Source of the DNA: Myroides sp.
Lineage (GTDB): Bacteria; Bacteroidota; Bacteroidia; Flavobacteriales; Flavobacteriaceae
Reading direction: 5' to 3'
DNA length: 5,320 bases
Assembly (NCBI GenBank): GCA_018384465.1
Contig: JAHAYQ010000062.1
Location: 1-5,320, forward strand
The position numbers and the translations under genes are program-made. The notes below the pieces were generated by a model. The model searched no databases. It worked only from the letters and a program-made list of their open reading frames with translations, and was not told the origin of the DNA. Within the stretch, counting starts at the first letter, position 1, and each line of letters starts with the position of its first letter. This document shows, piece by piece, positions 1-5,320 of this stretch.

Positions 1-118
1 AATGATGAAGCAATAGCAACATTAAGTTAACAAACGGTTTGGTAGTTCAGTTGGTTAGAATACATGCCTGTCACGCATGGGGTCGCGGGTTCGAGTCCCG
101 GCCAGACCGCTAAAAAAA
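1..118. repeat. Left arm of a long inverted repeat carrying tRNA-Asp
   Basis: This arm pairs with 211-328 about an axis at 164.5 (paired positions sum to 329). It matches at 117 of 118 positions; the only difference is 101 versus 228. It holds 35 nt of leader, the whole tRNA gene and the start of an A-rich trailer. Position 1 still matches, so the arm may continue to the left of the window and its true length is unknown. The 35 leader bases and the first trailer bases are as well conserved as the tRNA. This points to a recent inverted duplication or to continuing correction of one arm by the other, rather than selection on the tRNA alone. Confidence 0.95.
36..109 (+). tRNA. tRNA-Asp (anticodon GUC), copy 1
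   Basis: This 74-nt gene folds as a full cloverleaf. The acceptor stem is GGTTTGG (36-42) with CCAGACC (102-108), including one T-G wobble. The D stem is GTTC/GAAT, and the anticodon stem is CATGC/GCATG with loop CTGTCAC and anticodon GTC at 70-72. The T arm is GCGGG-TTCGAGT-CCCGG and the discriminator base is G109. CCA is not encoded. Aspartyl-tRNA synthetase identity features known from E. coli are present: G34, U35, C36, C38, G10, the G2-C71 pair and G73. The loop has U33-G34-U35, the context in which Tgt inserts queuosine. The oddity is base 65 (101), which is G. It leaves a G49-G65 mismatch at the end of the T stem, where copy 2 and E. coli tRNA-Asp have G-U. The promoter would lie left of the window, so expression cannot be judged. 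Confidence 0.97.
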
Positions 119-210
119 AAAACAAAATGTAATAGTATTAAGCAAGTTTAAATTATATTTATAAGTCAATTTATTATATAAACAACCCAAATACTATTAT
201 AATTTTTATG
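119..210. other. AT-rich centre of the palindrome; possible shared terminator for the two convergent tRNA genes
   Basis: No gene fits here. The segment is very AT-rich and keeps symmetry about the same axis as the arms: about 29 of 46 paired positions are complementary without gaps. The best blocks are 131-139 with 190-198 (AATAGTATT/AATACTATT, perfect) and 146-157 with 172-183 (10 of 12). An A tract at 112-122 faces a T tract at 211-217 just before the opposite tRNA. A transcript leaving either tRNA could therefore form a hairpin and then meet a U run, at 203-217 for copy 1 or opposite the A tract for copy 2. That suggests a bidirectional terminator, but the loop is long and the stem weak. 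This role is inference. Confidence 0.35.
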
Positions 211-328
211 TTTTTTTAGCGGTCTGGACGGGACTCGAACCCGCGACCCCATGCGTGACAGGCATGTATTCTAACCAACTGAACTACCAAACCGTTTGTT
301 AACTTAATGTTGCTATTGCTTCATCATT
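211..328. repeat. Right arm of the inverted repeat carrying tRNA-Asp
   Basis: This is the reverse complement of 1-118 except at 228. It contains the minus-strand tRNA-Asp gene, its 35-nt leader (294-328) and the T-rich complement of its trailer. The promoter of this copy (338-368) lies ten bases beyond the last position that can be tested, so whether the promoter was duplicated with the gene cannot be read from this window. Confidence 0.95.
220..293 (-). tRNA. tRNA-Asp (anticodon GUC), copy 2
   Basis: This is the same 74-nt cloverleaf as copy 1, read on the minus strand, with the anticodon at 259-257 and discriminator G at 220. CCA is not encoded. At tRNA position 65 it carries T (A at 228 on the plus strand), giving a G49-U65 wobble at the base of the T stem. 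That is the arrangement I recall in E. coli tRNA-Asp, so this copy looks like the ancestral form. It has a well-placed promoter at 338-368. The predicted 5' leader of about 38 nt would be removed by RNase P. It converges on copy 1, so readthrough of either gene would produce antisense to the other. Confidence 0.97.
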
Positions 329-337
329 TCAACGGTG

Positions 338-368
338 CAAATATACGACCATTTGCCAATGGTGCAAA
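338..368 (-). promoter_or_regulatory. Bacteroidota-type promoter for tRNA-Asp copy 2
   Basis: On the minus strand the -33 element TTTG (368-365) is followed by exactly 19 bases and then by TATATTTG (345-338). This fits the Bacteroidota housekeeping sigma consensus TTTG-N19-TAnnTTTG with no mismatch. The start of transcription should fall near 331, about 38 nt before the tRNA. Both elements sit in the same octamer, TTTGCACC, repeated 27 bp apart (368-361 and 341-334). Confidence 0.85.
348..363. repeat. Small palindrome inside the tRNA promoter spacer
   Basis: ACCATT (348-353) and AATGGT (358-363) are perfect reverse complements separated by TGCC. The palindrome sits between the -33 and -7 elements, where a bound protein would block or reshape the promoter. 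The arms are only 6 bp, and no regulator is visible, so an operator role is a guess. Confidence 0.3.
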
Positions 369-403
369 CATTTTCTGTAAAAAATTAACCTTCCTATTTA
401 AAC

Positions 404-428
404 TTTTTTTCAGTAGGCTTTTTTTCAG
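404..428. repeat. Two copies of TTTTTTTCAG 15 bp apart
   Basis: TTTTTTTCAG occurs at 404-413 and 419-428 in the gap between the tRNA promoter and the trxA terminator. No coding or RNA function can be assigned. It may be slippage-derived low-complexity sequence. Nothing else stands out between 369 and 436. Confidence 0.4.
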
Positions 429-436
429 GTGTTTAC

Positions 437-471
437 AAAAAAAATACCGAAACTATATTTCGGCATTTTTT
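437..471 (-). terminator. Rho-independent terminator of trxA, symmetric enough to work both ways
   Basis: On the minus strand ATGCCGAAA (466-458) pairs with TTTCGGTAT (452-444), a 9-bp stem with one G-T wobble and a 5-nt loop. It is followed by a run of eight T (444-437, the first being the last stem base). It lies about 25 nt past the trxA stop. On the plus strand the same hairpin is followed by six T (466-471), so it could also stop transcription coming from the tRNA side. Confidence 0.85.
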
Positions 472-491
472 AGAATTTTGTTTTATATCAA

Positions 492-809
492 TTACAATAA
501 ATTGTTAATTGCATCAACGTACGTTTGTTTTGGTGCAACACCTACTTGGCGTCCTACAACTTCACCGTTTTGGAAAATTAATACCGTTGGAATGTTACGT
601 ACTCCGTATTGTGATGCAAAATCTTGGTTTGCGTCTACATCTACTTTACCAACTACTACTTTTCCGTCGAAATCATTAGACAATTCTTCAATAGTTGGGC
701 CTAACATTTTACACGGTCCACACCATTCTGCCCAAAAATCTACTACTACTGGTTTATCTGATTTTAATACTACTTCGTCAAATGTAGCATCTGTTATTTC
801 TAAAGCCAT
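492..809 (-). CDS. trxA: Thioredoxin
   Basis: This 105-residue protein is a classical cytoplasmic thioredoxin. It is a small dithiol oxidoreductase that reduces disulfides in ribonucleotide reductase, peroxiredoxins and similar partners, and is itself recharged by thioredoxin reductase. The active site is WCGPC at residues 29-33. The buried acid is Asp24 in VDFWAEW, Lys55 matches the conserved lysine beside it, and the cis-proline is Pro74 in NIPT. The late glycine motif VGRQVG is at 85-90. Length and motif order fit the family, with no signal peptide or membrane segment. The ATG at 809-807 is preferred because the protein begins at the usual family position and a perfect promoter lies just upstream. 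The short leader is A-rich with no Shine-Dalgarno, which is normal in Bacteroidota. It follows dnaE in the same direction after 98 bp but has its own promoter and terminator, so it is probably a single-gene unit. Confidence 0.97.
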   Translation of the reverse strand: MALEITDATFDEVVLKSDKPVVVDFWAEWCGPCKMLGPTIEELSNDFDGKVVVGKVDVDANQDFASQYGVRNIPTVLIFQNGEVVGRQVGVAPKQTYVDAINNLL

Positions 810-836
810 ATCTTTTGTTTTTTTTTAATGTATATA

Positions 837-867
837 CAAATTTAGGTATTTTTTTATTTGTTACAAA
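837..867 (-). promoter_or_regulatory. Bacteroidota-type promoter for trxA
   Basis: On the minus strand TTTG (867-864), a 19-base spacer and TAAATTTG (844-837) match the consensus TTTG-N19-TAnnTTTG exactly. The predicted start near 830 gives a leader of about 20 nt that is mostly A (nine in a row opposite 818-826) and lacks a Shine-Dalgarno. The promoter sits 41-71 nt past the dnaE stop. I found no hairpin terminator between the dnaE stop and this promoter, so some readthrough from dnaE is possible. Confidence 0.85.
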
Positions 868-907
868 GCAAGATGTATAAGTTCTGTCTATTATTATATA
901 ACTGCTT

Positions 908-3900
908 CTAATTTAAACGAAACGACACTTGCATACGCTCTAATTCTTCTAACAAATCGGACGATATTTCTATGCGCATATTTTTACTTGGCATTTCAAT
1001 TAAATTTTTACGCACATACTGCGATTCGGGTATTTCTATTTCTGGTTCTTCAAATAATTCATCTGTTATTTCTTGATCGTCATTCGTATCTAATAAGTTT
1101 TGTACCGCTTCTGTTTGTAATCTACTTTGAATTTCTTCTAACTCAAACACCTCAAACACTACCGCTTTATTACCCGGATTCTGCTCCATGATTAATCTAA
1201 TTTTTTCAACTTGCATTTCTTTTAATTGACGTACATCCATTTGAATGATCAATTTTTTTGCAAAGGTTGGTATCACTTCATTCAATAGCTTTAATTCTAT
1301 AAATTGAAGGCGAGGCTCACTACGCTCATTTGTATCCTTTTTTATCCATCCTTCTTTTATAAGCACTTTAAAATATACAAACGTATTACTTACTAAAAAA
1401 TGACGGTATTTAAGATAATCTTCGTTATACATACGCATTTCAAGGCTTTCATCGTATCCTTCTATAGTAAATATTGCCCAATCTTTTCCTTTGGCTGAAG
1501 TTTTAAACTGCGGATTTGTTATCATTCCACCAAATGTTACTGTTCGACCTACCAACTCGTTTAAATTTTTAAGTTGCTGGAGTTTAACATTACAGAAGTG
1601 TTTCAATTCAAACTTAAAATCATCTAACGGGTGACCGGAAATATAAATTCCTACCACTTCTTTTTCTTTAGCTAATTTTTCCATCGTAGTCCACTCATCA
1701 CAATTAGGAATGATTGGTTCTGGAATCTGCACTTCACTTGAATCGCCAAAAAGACTAACTTGAGCCGAATTTTCGTTTTCTTGAAATTTGGCACCATATC
1801 TAATTGCTTTTTCTAAAAAGGTAATACCGTCGCCTTCATGATGAAAATACTGTGCTCTATGTGTATCTGTAAAACAGTCAAAACCACCTGCTAAGGCTAA
1901 ATTTTCAAAAGCACGCTTGTTGGCAGCTCGCAAATCGATGCGTTTAGCCATATCGAAAATTGATTTATAATGCCCGTCTTTTCTATGTGCTATAATAGTA
2001 TTCACAGCACCTTCACCTACTCCTTTAATAGCACCAATTCCAAAACGAATTTGATAATTTTCGTTTACTGCAAATTTATAATGCGATTCGTTTACATCTG
2101 GTCCTAATACATCTAAGCCCATGCGCTTACATTCTTCCATAAAGAAGGTAACCGATTTTATATCGTTCATGTTATTAGAAAGCACTGCCGCCATATATTC
2201 TGCCGGATAATGTGCCTTTAAATAAGCTGTTTGATAAGCCACCCACGCATAACAGGTTGAGTGCGATTTGTTGAAAGCGTAAGATGCAAAAGCTTCCCAA
2301 TCTTTCCAAATTTTCTCTAATGTTTTAGGATCGTGCCCTTTTGCAGCCGCTTGTTCTACAAATTTAGGTTTCATTTTATCCAACACCTCTTTCTGCTTTT
2401 TACCCATTGCTTTACGTAGTACATCGGCTTCACCTTTAGTAAAATCAGCTAGTTTTTGAGACAAAAGCATCACTTGTTCCTGATAAACAGTAATTCCGTA
2501 GGTTTCTTTTAAATATTCTTCACAGGCATCTAAATCGTAGGTAATAGGTTCTACCCCATTTTTACGGCGAATAAATGAAGGGATATATTCCAATGGTCCT
2601 GGACGATATAAAGCGTTCATGGCAATTAAATCGGCAAAAACCGTTGGCTTTAATTCACGCATGTATTTTTGCATTCCGGGCGATTCGTACTGGAATACAC
2701 CAACCGTTTCGCCACGTTGGAATAATTCGTATGTTTTAACATCGTCAATAGGAATTTCTTCCGGATCAATTTCTAAACCAGTGCGTTGTTTAATGATGGC
2801 TACGGTATCTTTAATTAAAGTTAACGTTTTTAACCCTAAGAAATCCATTTTTAAAAGTCCAGCACTTTCAGCTACCGAGTTATCAAATTGAGTAACATAT
2901 AAATCAGAATCTTTTGCGGTTTGAACCGGAACGAAATTGGTAATATCGTCGGGCGTGATGATCACTCCACAAGCATGAATCCCCGTATTTCGCATAGATC
3001 CTTCAATGATTTTTGCCTGCTGAATGGTTTCCGAAAGTAGATCATTTTGGTTGGCAACATTAATTAATTCCTTGACAGCTTCAAACTCGTCTGATCTCAA
3101 TGCTTTTTTAATAACATCTTCGGGTTCAGATAAAAATCGACGTAAATTCCATTTGCTCGGCATCATATTTGGAATCATTTTGGCAATTCGTTCCGATTCG
3201 TATAACGGCAGATCTAATACACGCGCTGCATCTTTAATCGCCGATTTAGTTGCCATTTTACCATAAGTAATGATTTGCGCTACTTGGTTTGCCCCATATT
3301 TATTGATTACGTAATCCATTACTCTACCACGACCTTCATCATCAAAATCGATATCAATATCGGGCATCGACACACGATCGGGATTTAAGAAACGCTCAAA
3401 AAGCAAATCGTATTTAATAGGATCTAAATTAGTAATTCCTAAACAATAAGCCACCGCAGAACCTGCAGCAGATCCACGCCCAGGTCCAACCGATACATTC
3501 ATTTTACGAGCTTCGGCAATAAAATCTTGAACAATAAGAAAATACCCCGGATAGCCCGAGTTTTCTACCGTTTTTAATTCAAAATCTAATCGTTCGGTAA
3601 TAATATCATCAATTTCTTTGTATCTGCGCTTAGCTCCTTCGTACGTTAAAAATCGTAAATAGGCATTTTCACCTCTTTTCCCTCCATCAACTTCATCTTC
3701 TGGATGCACAAATTCGGCAGGAATATCAAATTTAGGCAATAGAATGTCACGGTACAGTGAGTACACTTCTATTTTATCTACAATTTCTTGAATATTGATA
3801 ATTGCATCGGGCAGATCGGCAAAAAGCGCCTTCATTTCTGCTTGAGTTTTGTAGTAATATTCTTGATTTGGCAAGCCGTAACGGTACCCTCGCCCACGAC

Positions 3901-5320
3901 CAATTGGTGTTGCTTGTTTTTCACCATCTTTTACACACAGTAAAATATCGTGCGCATTGGCATCAGATTTTTCTAAATAATAGGTATTATTTGTAGCAAC
4001 GAGTTTGATTTGATGTTTGCGCGCAAATGCTATTAATGTTTTATTTACACGATCTTCGTCTTCTTGATTATGACGCATGATTTCTAAATAAAAATCGTCT
4101 TTAAAATGTTCTTTCCACCACAACAACGCTTCTTCTGCTTGTTTCTCACCTATATTAAGAATTTTTCCTGGAATTTCACCATATAAGTTCCCAGAAAGTA
4201 CCATAACATCTTCTTTATATTGCAAAAGAATTTCTTTATCGATCCTTGGTACATAATAAAACCCATCGATTGAAGCAATAGAAGCTAATTTTGCCAGATT
4301 GTGGTATCCGTTTTTATTTTTTGCTAACAGCACTATTTGATAACCGTTGTCTTTCTTAGATTTATCTTTATGATTTTCGCAAACAAAAAACTCACACCCA
4401 ACTATAGGTTTAATCTCGTTTTGGCTAGGTTCTTCGCCGTTTTCAATAGCAGCCTCATTGGTTTTTTTAACGTTTTTATTATGATCTATTATAGCACTTA
4501 CAAACTTAAAGGCTCCCATCATGTTACCGTGGTCTGTCATGGCTATTGCCGACATTTTTTCGGCTGCTGATTTCTGCACCATTGCATTGATATCAATGGT
4601 AGATTGTAAAACAGAAAATTGTGTATGATTGTGTAAATGTGCAAAAACAGCCGTATCAAATGCTTTCTGAACATCGGCTGAAATAGTTTCTTCTACTTCT
4701 CCTTCAATAACACCCGCAGCTTCTAATTTTTTACGAATATCCTCAGAAGCCTTTTTAAGGTTGATATGTTTTAAACCAATTAATTCAAAAGGCTTGGGAT
4801 TTACCTCTTTAAATTGTTGTAAATACCCTGAAGCTTGTTGTAGTTCACTTTCTGTGTAAACATTTTTACGAATCAATTCAAAAAAACAACGCGTAGTTGC
4901 TTCCACATCGGCAGTAGCATTGTGGGCTTCACCAAAAGGCACACCAAAAAGATATTGATGTAATTCGGTTAAGGTAGGTAGTTTAAACCGTCCGCCACGT
5001 CCGCCAGGAATTTTAAGCAAATCAGCAGTTACTTCGGTACACGTATCTAAAACAGCCATTGAGTTTAAAGCAGTTTCTGTGTTTGCACGATAAAACTCGG
5101 CACCCATAACTTTCAAATCGAAGCCTACATTCTGTCCAACTACGAATTTTGCTTTCCCTAATGCTTGGTTGAATTTTTCTAAAACAAATGATAGTTCCAC
5201 TCCCTTTTCTGCTGCTAATAAAGTTGAAATACCGTGAATTCGTTCAGAATCATACGGAATATCAAATCCATCGGGTTTTATGAGATAGTCTTCGTGCGCT
5301 ATGACATTTCCCATCTCATC
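908..5320 (-). CDS. dnaE: DNA polymerase III alpha subunit with fused N-terminal DnaQ-like exonuclease (5' end cut by window)
   Basis: This is the catalytic subunit of the replicative polymerase. Residues are numbered from the Met at 5314-5312, which is almost certainly internal: the two codons before it (Asp, Glu) are open to the edge, and the Exo I D-x-E motif is missing. I expect roughly 40 more residues upstream. Domains in order: DEDDh 3'-5' exonuclease to about 150 (Exo II NVGFD with Asp66; Exo III HNATAD with His131 and Asp136); linker 151-223; PHP domain about 224-465, starting HLHNH (226-230); then the polymerase core. The core has GPGRGS at 610-615, PDIDID at 651-656 with catalytic aspartates, and LKMDFLGL with Asp824 as the third. 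YRPGP is at 903-907 and FNKSHS at 1014-1019. Helix-hairpin-helix motifs lie near 1091-1130, the beta-clamp pentamer QVSLF at 1185-1189 and an OB fold at about 1255-1345. The C-terminal domain has an acidic stretch at 1409-1430. Five PHP ligand positions are substituted (Gln237, Gln326, Asn376, Asn443, Tyr445). The stop is TAG. No intein or frameshift is visible. Confidence 0.97.
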   Translation of the reverse strand, partial: DEMGNVIAHEDYLIKPDGFDIPYDSERIHGISTLLAAEKGVELSFVLEKFNQALGKAKFVVGQNVGFDLKVMGAEFYRANTETALNSMAVLDTCTEVTADLLKIPGGRGGRFKLPTLTELHQYLFGVPFGEAHNATADVEATTRCFFELIRKNVYTESELQQASGYLQQFKEVNPKPFELIGLKHINLKKASEDIRKKLEAAGVIEGEVEETISADVQKAFDTAVFAHLHNHTQFSVLQSTIDINAMVQKSAAEKMSAIAMTDHGNMMGAFKFVSAIIDHNKNVKKTNEAAIENGEEPSQNEIKPIVGCEFFVCENHKDKSKKDNGYQIVLLAKNKNGYHNLAKLASIASIDGFYYVPRIDKEILLQYKEDVMVLSGNLYGEIPGKILNIGEKQAEEALLWWKEHFKDDFYLEIMRHNQEDEDRVNKTLIAFARKHQIKLVATNNTYYLEKSDANAHDILLCVKDGEKQATPIGRGRGYRYGLPNQEYYYKTQAEMKALFADLPDAIINIQEIVDKIEVYSLYRDILLPKFDIPAEFVHPEDEVDGGKRGENAYLRFLTYEGAKRRYKEIDDIITERLDFELKTVENSGYPGYFLIVQDFIAEARKMNVSVGPGRGSAAGSAVAYCLGITNLDPIKYDLLFERFLNPDRVSMPDIDIDFDDEGRGRVMDYVINKYGANQVAQIITYGKMATKSAIKDAARVLDLPLYESERIAKMIPNMMPSKWNLRRFLSEPEDVIKKALRSDEFEAVKELINVANQNDLLSETIQQAKIIEGSMRNTGIHACGVIITPDDITNFVPVQTAKDSDLYVTQFDNSVAESAGLLKMDFLGLKTLTLIKDTVAIIKQRTGLEIDPEEIPIDDVKTYELFQRGETVGVFQYESPGMQKYMRELKPTVFADLIAMNALYRPGPLEYIPSFIRRKNGVEPITYDLDACEEYLKETYGITVYQEQVMLLSQKLADFTKGEADVLRKAMGKKQKEVLDKMKPKFVEQAAAKGHDPKTLEKIWKDWEAFASYAFNKSHSTCYAWVAYQTAYLKAHYPAEYMAAVLSNNMNDIKSVTFFMEECKRMGLDVLGPDVNESHYKFAVNENYQIRFGIGAIKGVGEGAVNTIIAHRKDGHYKSIFDMAKRIDLRAANKRAFENLALAGGFDCFTDTHRAQYFHHEGDGITFLEKAIRYGAKFQENENSAQVSLFGDSSEVQIPEPIIPNCDEWTTMEKLAKEKEVVGIYISGHPLDDFKFELKHFCNVKLQQLKNLNELVGRTVTFGGMITNPQFKTSAKGKDWAIFTIEGYDESLEMRMYNEDYLKYRHFLVSNTFVYFKVLIKEGWIKKDTNERSEPRLQFIELKLLNEVIPTFAKKLIIQMDVRQLKEMQVEKIRLIMEQNPGNKAVVFEVFELEEIQSRLQTEAVQNLLDTNDDQEITDELFEEPEIEIPESQYVRKNLIEMPSKNMRIEISSDLLEELERMQVSFRLN

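Noticed and set aside
1..328. Terminal inverted repeats of an insertion sequence or an attachment site in a tRNA gene
   Set aside because: The arms are complete tRNA genes, the 92-bp centre codes for nothing, and no transposase, integrase or target duplication is present.
280..520. Possible intein or extra domain making DnaE unusually long
   Set aside because: The visible 1468 residues are accounted for by the exonuclease, linker, PHP, polymerase and C-terminal domains. No intein splice motifs or interruption of the conserved polymerase motifs were seen. (The position range given is in residues near the PHP domain.)
307..828. Open frame of 173 codons on the plus strand
   Set aside because: It runs antisense through trxA and across the tRNA promoter and trxA terminator. 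Its translation is low-complexity with no recognisable domain, so it is a shadow of the minus-strand gene.
868..907. A terminator directly after dnaE
   Set aside because: No stem longer than a few base pairs followed by a T run was found on the minus strand in this interval.
988..4570. Several open frames of 64-90 codons on the plus strand (988-1191, 2619-2891, 3024-3266, 3802-3996, 4337-4570)
   Set aside because: All lie antisense inside the dnaE coding region, have no recognisable motifs, and are explained as antisense shadows.

Overview
The window looks like a piece of a low-GC Bacteroidota chromosome, most probably from the family Flavobacteriaceae (Flavobacterium or Myroides-like). The evidence is threefold. 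Two promoters match the Bacteroidota consensus TTTG-N19-TAnnTTTG exactly. The tRNA genes do not encode CCA and the protein gene start has no Shine-Dalgarno sequence. The thioredoxin and DNA polymerase III alpha proteins, including an N-terminal exonuclease fusion on the polymerase, resemble flavobacterial proteins as I remember them. No database search was possible.

Layout. Positions 1-328 form a large inverted repeat. Two tRNA-Asp(GUC) genes face each other (36-109 on +, 220-293 on -). Each carries the same 35-nt leader, and the arms are separated by a 92-bp AT-rich centre. The arms (1-118 and 211-328) differ at one base, tRNA position 65 in the T stem, and the left arm runs off the window edge. 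Positions 329-491 hold the promoter of the minus-strand tRNA gene and a rho-independent terminator for the next gene. A thioredoxin gene (492-809, -) follows, with its own promoter in the 98-bp gap behind the polymerase gene. The rest (908-5320, -) is dnaE, the replicative DNA polymerase III alpha subunit. It is cut by the right window edge: the frame stays open to the last base, and the Exo I motif of its N-terminal proofreading domain must lie outside.

How it works together. The polymerase is the main object: a DEDDh 3'-5' exonuclease, a PHP domain, the C-family polymerase core, tandem helix-hairpin-helix, a beta-clamp pentamer (QVSLF), an OB fold and an acidic C-terminal tail, all in one chain. 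Five of the nine usual PHP metal-ligand positions are replaced, while the visible residues of the fused exonuclease are intact. Proofreading therefore appears to reside in the fused DnaQ-like domain. trxA lies downstream in the same direction but has a separate promoter and terminator, so it is probably expressed independently. All genes here are housekeeping. I see no defence system, mobile element or CRISPR array. The unusual parts are the tRNA palindrome and the division of labour inside DnaE.
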